Shown here: positions 42,587 to 51,391 of the stretch, piece by piece
Layout of the letters: the number at the start of each line of letters is the position of its first letter
Position numbering within the stretch: the stretch's first letter is position 1
Origin: Oscillospiraceae bacterium
GTDB taxonomy: Bacteria; Bacillota; Clostridia; Oscillospirales; Acutalibacteraceae
Length of the DNA stretch: 64,000 nucleotides
NCBI GenBank assembly: GCA_015065935.1
Contig: SVPI01000005.1
Coordinates: 1 to 64,000 of the forward strand
Direction of reading: 5' to 3'
The notes under the pieces: model-generated
Databases searched by the model: none
What the model saw: the letters and a program-made list of their open reading frames with translations, nothing else
What the model was told of the DNA's origin: nothing
Translations under genes and position numbers: made by a program

Positions 42587-42612
42587 GGAGGAAAATTCCT
42601 CCTTATTTTTTT
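42579..42612. terminator. Bidirectional terminator, uvrC and recombinase gene
   Basis: A perfect stem of about 13 bp containing AAGGAGG and CCTCCTT arms, with A and T runs at the two sides. Confidence 0.88.
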
Positions 42613-43651
42613 ATTTATCTCGAAGTTTTACAACATTTCGAGAATTTATGAGACTTTCTTCATCGGTTGTAACATAGTGATTTTTGGTTGTATTAACGCT
42701 TGTGTGACCGAGTGCGCGTGCTACAAGATAAATATCACCGGTGTTTTGATAAAGCTCGGTACCGTAGGTTTTACGCAGTTTGTGCGGTGTAATAATCTTT
42801 GAAACACCAATGGCTTTGGCGTATTTTTTAATCATATCTTCAATTGACTGAACGCAAATTCTGGTTTTTTGAATTGATAAAAACAGTGCATCTGCCGATT
42901 CATCGTTTGCAGGGATAATTTCTTTTCGCTGGAGCAAATAGCGCTGTAAAGCCTCAATAACTTCATCCCCCATAGCGATATATTGATATTTGCCGCCTTT
43001 GCGATAAACGCTTATAAGGCAACGGTCGAAATCTAAATCTCGAATATTTAAACCAACACACTCTGAAACACGAATTCCGGTGCCTAAAAGCAGGGTTGCA
43101 ATGGCTAAATCGCGAATTTTTGTAGTTTCAAGATACTTTTGTTGGCGCGGAGTAAAGGCTGAACAGCCAAATTCAATAGCATTTAAAAAACGTGCGACCT
43201 CATCGGGAGATAAACGAATAATACGATTATCCTTATCAGGTTTTGGCTTTTTAACCTTATCACAGGGGTTTCCAACAATTAAATCGTTGCGATAAAGATA
43301 ATCAAAAAATGAGCTTAAAGCTGAGAGTTTTCGGGCAATTCCTGAACGGTGGTTCATATTTTCTTTATCATACTGCAGATAATCGGTGTATTCTTCAATA
43401 TCACGTGCTGTGACCGATTGCATTACCTCAATTGGAATTTCTTTTAAAGATTTATCCAAGAGATTTGGAATGGCTGCCTTGAGCCACTCAAAAAAGCGCC
43501 TAAGGTCGTAAGCATAGGAAAGGCGAGTTCTTGTGGTTGTATCGGTTTTTCTGGAAATAAAATAGTCACCAACATAGATAGGTAGCTCAGATAAGATTTC
43601 CTTAATTTTGAGCATATTATTTCTGTCAAGCTCGTCTTGATATGAGTTCAT
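42611..43651 (-). CDS. Second tyrosine recombinase (XerC/integrase type)
   Basis: Protein of 346 residues. A core-binding domain comes first (LSYAYDLRRFFEWLKAA, HRSGIARKLSALSSFFDYLYR). The catalytic domain carries the full set: TGIRVSECVGL (Arg), RKGGKYQ (Lys), HKLRKTYGTEL (His, Arg), LGHTSVNTT (His) and NHYV (Tyr). It is longer than XerC/D (about 300) mostly at the N-terminus. No attachment site, excisionase or phage gene is near, and flanks are core genes, so a housekeeping role is as likely as a mobile origin. It is read from a consensus promoter about 265 nt upstream. Confidence 0.85.
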   Translation of the reverse strand: MNSYQDELDRNNMLKIKEILSELPIYVGDYFISRKTDTTTRTRLSYAYDLRRFFEWLKAAIPNLLDKSLKEIPIEVMQSVTARDIEEYTDYLQYDKENMNHRSGIARKLSALSSFFDYLYRNDLIVGNPCDKVKKPKPDKDNRIIRLSPDEVARFLNAIEFGCSAFTPRQQKYLETTKIRDLAIATLLLGTGIRVSECVGLNIRDLDFDRCLISVYRKGGKYQYIAMGDEVIEALQRYLLQRKEIIPANDESADALFLSIQKTRICVQSIEDMIKKYAKAIGVSKIITPHKLRKTYGTELYQNTGDIYLVARALGHTSVNTTKNHYVTTDEESLINSRNVVKLRDK

Positions 43652-44017
43652 AGCAAAACCTCCATCGAATAGAAATTTTTAAAATGATGTAAGTACTTAT
43701 AGAAAAAAACTGAGAGGATGAGATTTTTTGATTTTCAGCATTTTTTTGCAAAAGCAGACATTAATAATAAAAAAATAATTAATAAAAGGTAATAAAATAA
43801 AAAAAATAAAACTTTAATTCGAAAAGAAAAATATTTTAAATAATAAAATTAAAATAAAAAATCTATAAAATCATATAAAACCAAAATCCAATAAAATGTA
43901 CTGTTTACGAGCTAATTATACCATATATCCCTCTTTTTGTCAATAACTTTTGGAAAAACATACATTTATCCAAGAGATACAAGAAGCGAGTGCCCCCTTC
44001 TTTTAAGTATAAAAATA
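43652..44017 (-). other. Very AT-rich leader and gap upstream of the second recombinase
   Basis: No credible gene. On the minus strand a consensus promoter (43915-43943) is followed by about 260 nt of extremely T-rich sequence before the recombinase start. No clear terminator or known RNA structure is seen inside. Positions 43944-44017 also show nothing I can name. Confidence 0.5.
43915..43943 (-). promoter_or_regulatory. Consensus promoter of the second recombinase gene
   Basis: Minus strand: TTGACA (43943-43938), 17-nt spacer, TATAAT (43920-43915): exact consensus. Confidence 0.75.
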
Positions 44018-44048
44018 AAAAAAGACACCAAAATTTGGTGTCTTTTAA
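44018..44048 (-). terminator. Intrinsic terminator of glgB
   Basis: A perfect 13-bp stem (44020-44032 with 44034-44046; in practice a small AT loop) followed on the minus strand by a T run. Confidence 0.82.
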
Positions 44049-44064
44049 TTTTGTACTGAATACG

Positions 44065-46059
44065 TTATTTAATTTTCTTAAGCACAACGGCTGTTCTTGA
44101 TGGTAAATATAAATTAAATCCAATTCTTTCATCGCCGATTTTTTTAGCGGTGTATATATAATTTTCATCAACTCTGTTAAATCCACCGAAATTTTCATTA
44201 TCGGTTGATAATAAAACACTATACTCCCCTGCCGAGTCGACAGGAATAAAATAATCGGTGTAGGAATTTGATGGACTAAAGTTGAAAGCAAAAACTAAAT
44301 CGCCTTTTGTGAAAATTATTACCTTATCATCGTTATGAATCCATTTATCAACGGCTTTTTTTGTTAAAATACGTTCTTTTTTAAGGAATTTAATCATTTT
44401 ATGGTCAAATTCCAGCAAAAATGAGTATTTTAGGTCTTTATTGTCAGCAAGGCTCCACTGCCTGCGGCAATAATGGTAGCTCCAACCGTTGCCCTCACGT
44501 GGGAAATCAATCCATTCGGGGTGGCCAAACTCGTTGCCCATAAAATTAAGATAACCCTCTCCTCCAAGTGATGCAGTGATAAGCCGTATCATTTTATGGA
44601 GAGCAATTCCACGGTCGATAATGTGAGAATGGCTATTTTTAGCCATTTTATCATACATTTCGGCATCGCAAAGGCGGAAAATTATTGTTTTATCGCCTAC
44701 TAATGCCTGGTCATGTGATTCACAGTAACCGATATTTTTTTCTTTGGGTCTTCTGGAGTTTAGTTCATACCAAAGCTTGTACATATCCCAATTTTCATCG
44801 GAATATTCCTTTATAAGTTTAATAAATAAATCGGGCACACCCATTGAAAGTCGGTAATTAAAGCCAATGCCGCCTTCCTCAATTTTAATGCACATACCGG
44901 GCATTCCCGACATATCCTCAGCAACGGTAATTGCTTTTGGATTAATTTCGTGAATAAGTTCATTTGCAAGCTGTAAATAGGTTACGGCTTCGGTATCGGT
45001 GTTCATTGAAAAATACATATCATAATTTGTGAAAGCACTGCCAAGCCCGTGGTCGTGGTAAAGCATTGAGGTTACGCCATCAAAACGGAAACCATCAAAA
45101 TGGAAAACCTCCATCCAATATTTAAGATTGGATAAAAGAAAATGTAAAACCTCGTTTTTATTATAATTAAACAACTTTGTTCCCCAGGCACTGTGTTCAC
45201 CGCGAGCACCTTCGTGGAAATATTGATGTTGAGTTCCATCAAAACGGTTTAAACCCTCGTTAGTATTAGGGCAAGCGTGTGAATGTACAACATCAAGTAA
45301 AACGGTAATTCCCATTTTATGTGCGGTATTAATTAAATTTTTAAGGTCGTGTGCGGTGCCGTATTTTGATGAAGGCGCAAAGAAGTTTGTAACCTGGTAG
45401 CCGAATGATGCATAATAAGGGTGTTCCATAACAGCCATAATTTGTATTGTGTTATAGCCGTTTTTCTTAATCCTTTTAAGAATATTTTCGGTAAAATAAT
45501 TGTATGACGCAATGCCGTAATCTTCCCCCGACATACCAATATGGCATTCATAAATAAACGGTGTTGTGCAGGGTTTGAATCCGATATCGGTCCAGGAAAA
45601 GTTATCAAATAAGGCATCATCAATTTCGGCGCACCAAAGGTGTGTTTCTTTATCCTGTACAACTCTTGTTGCGTAAGAAGGAATTCTGCGCAGGGTTTCG
45701 CCGCCGTGGATTACAATAGCTTGTATTTTATCACCGATTTTAAGGGCATCTTTACCCTTTAAATATACCTCAAAAACGCCGTTTTCAAGGCGATTCATTT
45801 GTAGAGCGTAAATATCCCAGGAATTAAAATCGCCTGTGAAATACATTTTCTCAGCGCCAGGTGCCCATTCGCGATAAACCCATCCGTTTTCGGTTTTATG
45901 AATACCAAAATAGTGGTGAGCGTTGGCAAAATCACTTAAATTTTTGTGTGAATTTTTAAGGAGTTCTTCCCTTTTCTTTTTAAAAAGTTCCATTCTAAGC
46001 GCAATATCCATTTCATAAGGCGCCAAATATGGGTCATATTTTAAAAGTTTGTATTTCAA
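44065..46059 (-). CDS. glgB: 1,4-alpha-glucan branching enzyme
   Basis: Protein of 664 residues of the GH13_8 type. It creates alpha-1,6 branches in glycogen. An N-terminal CBM48 domain (WVYREWAPGAEKMYFTGDFNSW, read in part) precedes the GH13 barrel: DVVHSHA, GFRFDGVTSML (nucleophile Asp), VAEDMSG (acid Glu) and CESHDQ (third Asp). The TTG at 46059 is chosen because AAAGGAA precedes it and the predicted transcription start is near 46084; an ATG at 46080 would be almost leaderless, and the ORF extension to 46110 lies upstream of that start. No other glycogen gene is beside it. Confidence 0.92.
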   Translation of the reverse strand: MKYKLLKYDPYLAPYEMDIALRMELFKKKREELLKNSHKNLSDFANAHHYFGIHKTENGWVYREWAPGAEKMYFTGDFNSWDIYALQMNRLENGVFEVYLKGKDALKIGDKIQAIVIHGGETLRRIPSYATRVVQDKETHLWCAEIDDALFDNFSWTDIGFKPCTTPFIYECHIGMSGEDYGIASYNYFTENILKRIKKNGYNTIQIMAVMEHPYYASFGYQVTNFFAPSSKYGTAHDLKNLINTAHKMGITVLLDVVHSHACPNTNEGLNRFDGTQHQYFHEGARGEHSAWGTKLFNYNKNEVLHFLLSNLKYWMEVFHFDGFRFDGVTSMLYHDHGLGSAFTNYDMYFSMNTDTEAVTYLQLANELIHEINPKAITVAEDMSGMPGMCIKIEEGGIGFNYRLSMGVPDLFIKLIKEYSDENWDMYKLWYELNSRRPKEKNIGYCESHDQALVGDKTIIFRLCDAEMYDKMAKNSHSHIIDRGIALHKMIRLITASLGGEGYLNFMGNEFGHPEWIDFPREGNGWSYHYCRRQWSLADNKDLKYSFLLEFDHKMIKFLKKERILTKKAVDKWIHNDDKVIIFTKGDLVFAFNFSPSNSYTDYFIPVDSAGEYSVLLSTDNENFGGFNRVDENYIYTAKKIGDERIGFNLYLPSRTAVVLKKIK

Positions 46060-46090
46060 AGCGGCGTTCCTTTCTATCATCTTTTTATTA

Positions 46091-46119
46091 ATATTAACAC
46101 AAAAAAGCATTTTTTACAA
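46091..46119 (-). promoter_or_regulatory. Promoter of glgB
   Basis: Minus strand: TTGTAA (46119-46114), 17-nt spacer, TAATAT (46096-46091). Confidence 0.5.
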
Positions 46120-46126
46120 TAAATAT

Positions 46127-46160
46127 TAAAAAACAGGGTTAAAGCGTTAACTTTAACCCC
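46127..46160 (-). terminator. Intrinsic terminator of spoIVA
   Basis: A 9-bp stem (GGGTTAAAG 46136-46144 with CTTTAACCC 46151-46159), followed on the minus strand by a T run. Confidence 0.8.
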
Positions 46161-46166
46161 AATTTT

Positions 46167-47645
46167 TTATAAAATTATGCATACTAAACCATTGCAGCCT
46201 TCATTTATAACCCGCTCTATTGTTTCCTGAACCCGCATTCTGGCATCTGCCGGCATTCGGGATAGCTTTGTGTGCAGACCCTCATTTACAAGCTCGTGAA
46301 GGGATTTACCAAAAATGTTGGAATCCCAAATTTTAACAGGATTTTCCTCAAATTCGCTAAGCAGGTACATTACCAAATCCTCACTCTGCTTTTCGCTGCC
46401 AACAATTGGACTAACCTCGGTAGTAATATTTGCCTTCATAAGGTGAATTGAAGGCGCCGAGGCTTTAAGTCTAACACCGTAACGTCCCCCCTGCTTCATT
46501 ATTTCGGGCTCTTCCAGGGTCAGTTCATCAATTGAGGGCATAACAATGCCGTAACCTGTTGCCTCAACCTCATCGAGAGCGTTTTTATAACGTGCAAATT
46601 CACGATTCATTTTGGCAAGGTGAGCTATATTTTCAATAAGTTCGTACTCGTTATTAATTTCTAATCCGCTTAATTCTTTAATAATTTGGTAAAGTAATTC
46701 CGGTTTTAGTGAGATTTTTATACAAATTTTTCCCTTCCCTAAGTCAATGTCATCAATACCAATGAAATTGACATTTTCATTTTCTTTAAAGGACAATAGG
46801 AAACTTGAAATTTCTCTGATTTTTTTAACTGAAGCGATACCGTTTTTTATACAGTTAAAAATTGCATTTTTTAACTGATGACCATTTTCCAAACCATTGA
46901 CCCATTTTGGATAGTCAAGGAAAATTTCTTTTATTGGAAATTCGTAAAGAATCTCCCCTAAAATGCTACGAATGTCGCTATCGTTAAGTTCTAAACAGTT
47001 AACTGCAATAACAGGAACCTTGTATTTTTCTTTAAGTTCATTAGCTAAATTTTGCGCTTCCTCAGAGTTTGGGTAGGTGCAGTTTAAGAGTACTGCAAAG
47101 GGTTTTTCAATGGCAACGAGCTCATTAATTACCCTTTCCTCTGCCTCGGCATATTCACTGCGCGGAATATCGCTGATACTGCCATCTGTCGTTATAACGA
47201 GGCCAATAGTTGAATGCTCGGTAATAACCTTTTTTGTGCCGATTTCGGCAGCCATATTAAAAGGAACAGGCTCCTCAAACCAAGGCGTCATTACCATTCG
47301 CGGCTTATCTTCTTCAATGTAACCGAGTGCGCTTGGAACTATGTATCCTACACAATCAATTAATCTAACGTTAAAATTTGAGTTTTCATCAACATTAATT
47401 TTCACAGCATTTTCAGGGACAAATTTTGGCTCGGTTGTCATTATTGTGCGCCCTGAGGAAGACTGCGGAAGCTCATCGGTTGCTCGTTCCCTTTCAAATT
47501 CTGCATCAATTTTAGGTAAAACAAGTTGGTTCATAAAACGCTTGATAAAAGTAGATTTTCCTGTTCTTACAGGACCAACAACCCCAAGATATATATCGCC
47601 TTTTGTTCTTAAAGCAATATCCTTATAAATGCTTGTATTATTCAT
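46167..47645 (-). CDS. spoIVA: Stage IV sporulation protein A
   Basis: Protein of 492 residues, the usual SpoIVA length. It is a mother-cell ATPase that polymerises on the forespore surface as the base of the spore coat. The N-terminal TRAFAC-like domain has the Walker A loop GPVRTGKSTFIKRF, then SSSGRTIMTTEPKFVPENAV and the DCVGY segment. The middle and C-terminal domains end with the conserved tail ERVINEGCNGLVCIIL. RBS GGAGG. It would be expected under SigE, whose gene is at 52243; I could not place a convincing SigE promoter. Confidence 0.96.
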   Translation of the reverse strand: MNNTSIYKDIALRTKGDIYLGVVGPVRTGKSTFIKRFMNQLVLPKIDAEFERERATDELPQSSSGRTIMTTEPKFVPENAVKINVDENSNFNVRLIDCVGYIVPSALGYIEEDKPRMVMTPWFEEPVPFNMAAEIGTKKVITEHSTIGLVITTDGSISDIPRSEYAEAEERVINELVAIEKPFAVLLNCTYPNSEEAQNLANELKEKYKVPVIAVNCLELNDSDIRSILGEILYEFPIKEIFLDYPKWVNGLENGHQLKNAIFNCIKNGIASVKKIREISSFLLSFKENENVNFIGIDDIDLGKGKICIKISLKPELLYQIIKELSGLEINNEYELIENIAHLAKMNREFARYKNALDEVEATGYGIVMPSIDELTLEEPEIMKQGGRYGVRLKASAPSIHLMKANITTEVSPIVGSEKQSEDLVMYLLSEFEENPVKIWDSNIFGKSLHELVNEGLHTKLSRMPADARMRVQETIERVINEGCNGLVCIIL

Positions 47646-47716
47646 AGCCTTGTTTCCTCCGTTTAAGACATTCTTTATAACAAGTTATGAAAATGGCGTT
47701 TTAATTATGATAAAAG

Positions 47717-47745
47717 TTGAAAAAATATGAAAAATAAACTATAAT
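47717..47745 (+). promoter_or_regulatory. Promoter of the two-component/HtrA operon
   Basis: TTGAAA (47717-47722), 17-nt spacer, TATAAT (47740-47745). Confidence 0.6.
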
Positions 47746-47760
47746 TAGATAATAATTAAC

Positions 47761-47776
47761 ACTTTATTAATAAAGT
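47761..47776. promoter_or_regulatory. Perfect 16-bp palindrome in the leader of the response regulator gene
   Basis: ACTTTATTAATAAAGT, centred about 24 nt after the -10 box. It could be an operator or a weak RNA hairpin. Confidence 0.35.
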
Positions 47777-47831
47777 TTTCGAATTTCTATTTTAAAATTA
47801 AGTTGTAACAAATTTTCGGAGGTATATTATA

Positions 47832-48518
47832 ATGGATAACACAAAAATCCTTGTTGTTGATGATGACGAAAATATTTGCGAACTACTTTGCCTCTATCTT
47901 AAAAAAGAAAATTTCACAACAATTGTGGCGAATGATGGCGAGCAGGCCGTTAACCTTTTCGAAAAACATTCACCCGATTTAATTTTGCTGGATGTTATGC
48001 TACCAAAGCTTGATGGTTGGCAGGTTTGCCGTGAAATTAGAAAGAAATCTGATACCCCTATTATAATGCTCACCGCAAAGGGAGAAACTTTTGATAAAAT
48101 TTTGGGTCTTGAGCTTGGTGCTGATGATTATATTTCAAAGCCCTTTGACACAAAAGAGGTTATTGCCAGAATTAAGGCAGTGCTTAGAAGAAGTGATAAG
48201 AAAAATTCATCTGCTGAACAAAAGGTAACCTTTGATAATCTTGTTATTAATCTGACTAACTATGAGCTTATTGTTAAGGGTATTCAGATTGATACTCCGC
48301 CGAAGGAGCTTGAACTTATTTTCCGCCTTGCAAGTAATCCGAACCGTGTTTACACTAGGGACCAGCTTTTGGATGAGGTTTGGGGATTTGATTATTATGG
48401 CGATTCAAGAACGGTTGACGTTCACGTTAAAAGGCTTAGAGAAAAACTTGAGGGTGCCTCAACCGAATGGTCTTTAAAAACCGTTTGGGGCGTTGGTTAT
48501 AAATTCGAAACAAAATAA
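47832..48518 (+). CDS. Response regulator, OmpR/PhoB family
   Basis: Protein of 228 residues. The receiver domain has the acidic pocket (VDDDENI), the phosphoacceptor in LLDVMLPKLDGW, the Thr in IIMLTAKGE and the Lys in YISKPFD. A C-terminal winged-helix domain follows (PPKELELIFRLASNPNRVYTR, RTVDVHVKRLREKLE). It should bind DNA when phosphorylated by the kinase encoded 9 nt downstream. A palindrome in its own leader may be a target. Confidence 0.93.
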   Translation: MDNTKILVVDDDENICELLCLYLKKENFTTIVANDGEQAVNLFEKHSPDLILLDVMLPKLDGWQVCREIRKKSDTPIIMLTAKGETFDKILGLELGADDYISKPFDTKEVIARIKAVLRRSDKKNSSAEQKVTFDNLVINLTNYELIVKGIQIDTPPKELELIFRLASNPNRVYTRDQLLDEVWGFDYYGDSRTVDVHVKRLREKLEGASTEWSLKTVWGVGYKFETK

Positions 48519-48527
48519 AAGGTATTT

Positions 48528-49976
48528 ATGAAATCAAAACTTTTTAAAAAATATTTTCTTACAACCTCGCTTATAATATTGTTTTCGGTTACCTTTATGC
48601 TTCTTATTTTAAGCGTTGCGGTTACAAATTATTTAGCGGTAGATAAATATCGTCTGCTTGAGGATAATTGTACATCGGTTTCAAAAATTGCGGTTTCCGA
48701 TGCTAATTCACCCTCTTTTGAGCGCAATGTTTATAATGTTGCGCAGGTTTTAAGCAGTGTGTCGGATGTTGAAATTTATGTTACCGATACAAAGGGCAAA
48801 ATCCTTGTTTGCACCTGTAACACCTGGGCTACAGAAGGTCACTGTGAACACACAATGACCGGTGTTCCAAAAGAAATCTTTTCAAAAATATTAAGTGAAG
48901 GTTATAAACAAACAGGAAATTTAGGCGGCTTTTTTAATGAGGTTTATTATATAGTTGGTAAACCTATAACAGCTCCCGACGGAACTGCCATTGGCACGGT
49001 TATTTCGGCTTCAACGGCAAAATCTTTAAAAGAGCTATTTAAGGTTTTCTTTCAGCTGTTCCTCGTTTCCACCCTTATTCCCATTATCTTTATGTTCTTT
49101 GCGGTTTACGCTATGATTTACAGGTGGTATAAACCCCTTAAAATGATGTCAAGCGCCGCCCGCAGTATGGCGAAGGGTGATTTTTCAAAGCGGATACCAA
49201 TTATGAGTGATGATGAAATTGGTGAGCTTTCCTCTGCATTTAACCAAATGACCGATTCTTTAACCCAGCTTGAGGGAATGCGCCGCAGCTTTATTGCTAA
49301 TGTTTCTCATGAGCTTAAAACCCCTATGACAACAATAGGTGGTTTTATCGATGGAATTATTGACGGCACTATTGAAAAGGAAAAACAAGTATACTATTTA
49401 GAGATAGTTTCAAATGAGGTTAAGCGCCTTTCCCGCCTTGTGCAGTCAATGCTCAGCCTTTCAAAACTTGAATCGGGCGAAAATAAAATTAATCCATCAG
49501 AATTTGATGCCTATGATGTCTTATGTAATATCGTTATTAGCTTTGAGCAACAAATCAATGATAAAAATATTGATATAATTGGTCTTGGGGACCTTCTTCC
49601 TATTACGGTTGTTGCCGATAAAGACCTAATCTATCAGGTGTTTTATAATTTAATTGATAATGCTATAAAATTTACGAATGTTGGCGGTGCTATTAAGTTT
49701 ACCCTTAAGGAAAAGGATACATCACTAATTTTTTCAATTGAAAACACCGGTGAAGGCATTAACCCAGAGGATTTGCCCCATATTTTTGAGAGATTTTATA
49801 AAACCGACAGGTCACGTTCGGTACGTAAAGACAGCACAGGACTAGGGCTATACCTTGCAAAAACAATTGTTAATTTGCATAACGGTGATATTATTGCGCG
49901 AAGTATTCAAAATAAAAGCACCTTATTTACCCTTGCAATTCCAAAAAAATATTCCACAAACCAAGGAGAGCTATAA
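48528..49976 (+). CDS. Sensor histidine kinase
   Basis: Protein of 482 residues. Helix 1 (about residues 9-30) and helix 2 (about 168-190) flank an extracytoplasmic domain with the unusual Cys/His cluster VCTCNTWATEGHCEHT. A HAMP domain, the dimerisation box FIANVSHELKTPMTTIGG (phospho-His) and a HATPase domain follow, with NLIDNAIKF, ENTGEGINPEDLPHIFERFYK (read in part) and TGLGLYLAK. Signal unknown; cysteines outside the membrane might bind metal or sense redox state. The stop overlaps the HtrA start by 1 nt. Confidence 0.93.
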   Translation: MKSKLFKKYFLTTSLIILFSVTFMLLILSVAVTNYLAVDKYRLLEDNCTSVSKIAVSDANSPSFERNVYNVAQVLSSVSDVEIYVTDTKGKILVCTCNTWATEGHCEHTMTGVPKEIFSKILSEGYKQTGNLGGFFNEVYYIVGKPITAPDGTAIGTVISASTAKSLKELFKVFFQLFLVSTLIPIIFMFFAVYAMIYRWYKPLKMMSSAARSMAKGDFSKRIPIMSDDEIGELSSAFNQMTDSLTQLEGMRRSFIANVSHELKTPMTTIGGFIDGIIDGTIEKEKQVYYLEIVSNEVKRLSRLVQSMLSLSKLESGENKINPSEFDAYDVLCNIVISFEQQINDKNIDIIGLGDLLPITVVADKDLIYQVFYNLIDNAIKFTNVGGAIKFTLKEKDTSLIFSIENTGEGINPEDLPHIFERFYKTDRSRSVRKDSTGLGLYLAKTIVNLHNGDIIARSIQNKSTLFTLAIPKKYSTNQGEL

Positions 49977-51319
49977 TGGAAAATAACAACTTTTTTAGTG
50001 ACATTGAAATTGAAGAAACCGAGCAGTCGGTTCTGGATAAAGACTCGGAAAATAACATTCCTGAGGAATTAGATAGTGCAAATATTATGCCTGTTAAAGA
50101 GCCTTTTGATGATGAAAAGAACAGTACCGATGTTCCTATAACACTCCCCCCTGCCGTAAAGGAGCCTAAAAAAACTCTTGATAAAGGTTTTAAAGCTTTT
50201 GTGATAATTTTGGCCGTTGCTGTTTTGGTTTCAGCCTGTTCGGTAGGTGGTTATTTCTTAGGCAGAAACTCGGTGTTTAGAGGAAACTCTAATATTGTTC
50301 TTGATTTGGAAACCAAGCCTAAGGACACCGATGAATACAGTGCCGCACAGGTTTACAGCATTGTAAATAAATCGGTAGTAGGCATTGTGGTTTATAATGA
50401 GGAGGGCGCTTCGGCATCGGCAAGTGGTGTTGTTTATTCTGAGGATGGATACATCATAACAAATGACCACATTTATGCCTCAATTCCTGCACCAAAATTT
50501 AAAATTTACACCTTTGATGGTTCGGAATATGACGCTAAATATGTTGCAGGCGATAACAGAAGTGACCTGGCTATTTTAAAAATTGATTCCAAGGGCTTCT
50601 ACCCTGCCGTTTTTGGAAACTCGCAAGAACTCTTAATTGGTGAAAATGTTGTTGCAATCGGTCGCCCAAGCACTGCACAAACAGAGTCAAGCATTACAAC
50701 AGGAATTGTTTCACTAACTGAGCGTAGGCTGGCAATTACCAGCAGCTATTCCACCAAATTCATTCAAACAAACGCTGCAATTAATCCCGGCAGTTCGGGC
50801 GGTGCCCTTGTTAATATGTACGGTCAGGTTATTGGTATTACCTCTTCAAAGGTTGCTACAACCGATTATGAGGGCGTAGGCTTTGCAATTCCTACAACCG
50901 AGGTTAAAAAGGTTGTTGATTCCTTAATTCAAAGCGGTGAAGTTTCATATCGCGCTAAAATTGGTATTTCTTATTATGCCGTTGATTCAGTAACTGCCGA
51001 AATTAATAAATTTTCTGTAACCGGGCTTTATGTAGATTCGGTGACCACCGATAGTAAGTTTTACGGAAAACTGGCAAAGGGCGATATTATTACCCATCTA
51101 AACGGTAATCCAATTGACAGTGATACCGATGTTTTGAACTATATTGATAGCGCAAAGCCCGGTGATACAGTCACCTTTTCGGTGGTTACTGCTAAGGGAA
51201 ACAATAAAACCGTTTCAGGCGAACTTATTAAGGCTGAAACCGTTTCAAGCTATACCACCGCCAAAAGCGATAATACCTCTTCATCAAATTCTCAATTTGA
51301 TTTCCCCTTTGGTGATTAA
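49976..51319 (+). CDS. HtrA-like serine protease (S1C) with PDZ domain
   Basis: Protein of 447 residues. A cytoplasmic acidic N-terminus of about 70 residues is followed by one membrane helix (AFVIILAVAVLVSACSVGGYF) and an extracellular trypsin-like domain. The catalytic triad is His in IITNDHIYA (about residue 165), Asp in NRSDLAILKID and Ser in NPGSSGGALVN. A C-terminal PDZ domain follows (GLYVDSVT, LAKGDIITHLNG). It degrades or refolds damaged exported proteins. Being in one operon with the two-component system suggests an envelope-stress circuit, which is inference. Confidence 0.92.
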   Translation: MENNNFFSDIEIEETEQSVLDKDSENNIPEELDSANIMPVKEPFDDEKNSTDVPITLPPAVKEPKKTLDKGFKAFVIILAVAVLVSACSVGGYFLGRNSVFRGNSNIVLDLETKPKDTDEYSAAQVYSIVNKSVVGIVVYNEEGASASASGVVYSEDGYIITNDHIYASIPAPKFKIYTFDGSEYDAKYVAGDNRSDLAILKIDSKGFYPAVFGNSQELLIGENVVAIGRPSTAQTESSITTGIVSLTERRLAITSSYSTKFIQTNAAINPGSSGGALVNMYGQVIGITSSKVATTDYEGVGFAIPTTEVKKVVDSLIQSGEVSYRAKIGISYYAVDSVTAEINKFSVTGLYVDSVTTDSKFYGKLAKGDIITHLNGNPIDSDTDVLNYIDSAKPGDTVTFSVVTAKGNNKTVSGELIKAETVSSYTTAKSDNTSSSNSQFDFPFGD

Positions 51320-51339
51320 ATTTTAATTTACGTAATTAA

Positions 51340-51373
51340 TTCGACAAAATTTTTAGAACATTGGTGTTATAAT
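51340..51373 (+). promoter_or_regulatory. Probable Spo0A-controlled promoter of spoIIGA-sigE
   Basis: TTCGACA (51340-51346) is an exact reverse-orientation Spo0A box (TGTCGAA). It overlaps a -35-like TCGACA placed 21 nt before TATAAT (51368-51373). The long spacer and the overlapping 0A box resemble the Bacillus spoIIG promoter. Confidence 0.6.
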
Positions 51374-51391
51374 TCTACCGGAGTGAGTTTA

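Noticed and set aside
42611-43651. Integrase of a prophage or integrative element
   Set aside because: Flanking genes are uvrC and glgB, and no phage, conjugation or excision gene or flanking direct repeat is visible; a housekeeping Xer role is equally possible.
43905-44291. A 128-codon minus-strand frame downstream of glgB
   Set aside because: It overlaps the 3' end of glgB in another frame and runs across its terminator and a consensus promoter.
46060-46110. N-terminal extension of the branching enzyme
   Set aside because: It would start upstream of, or almost at, the predicted transcription start; the TTG at 46059 has a proper RBS.
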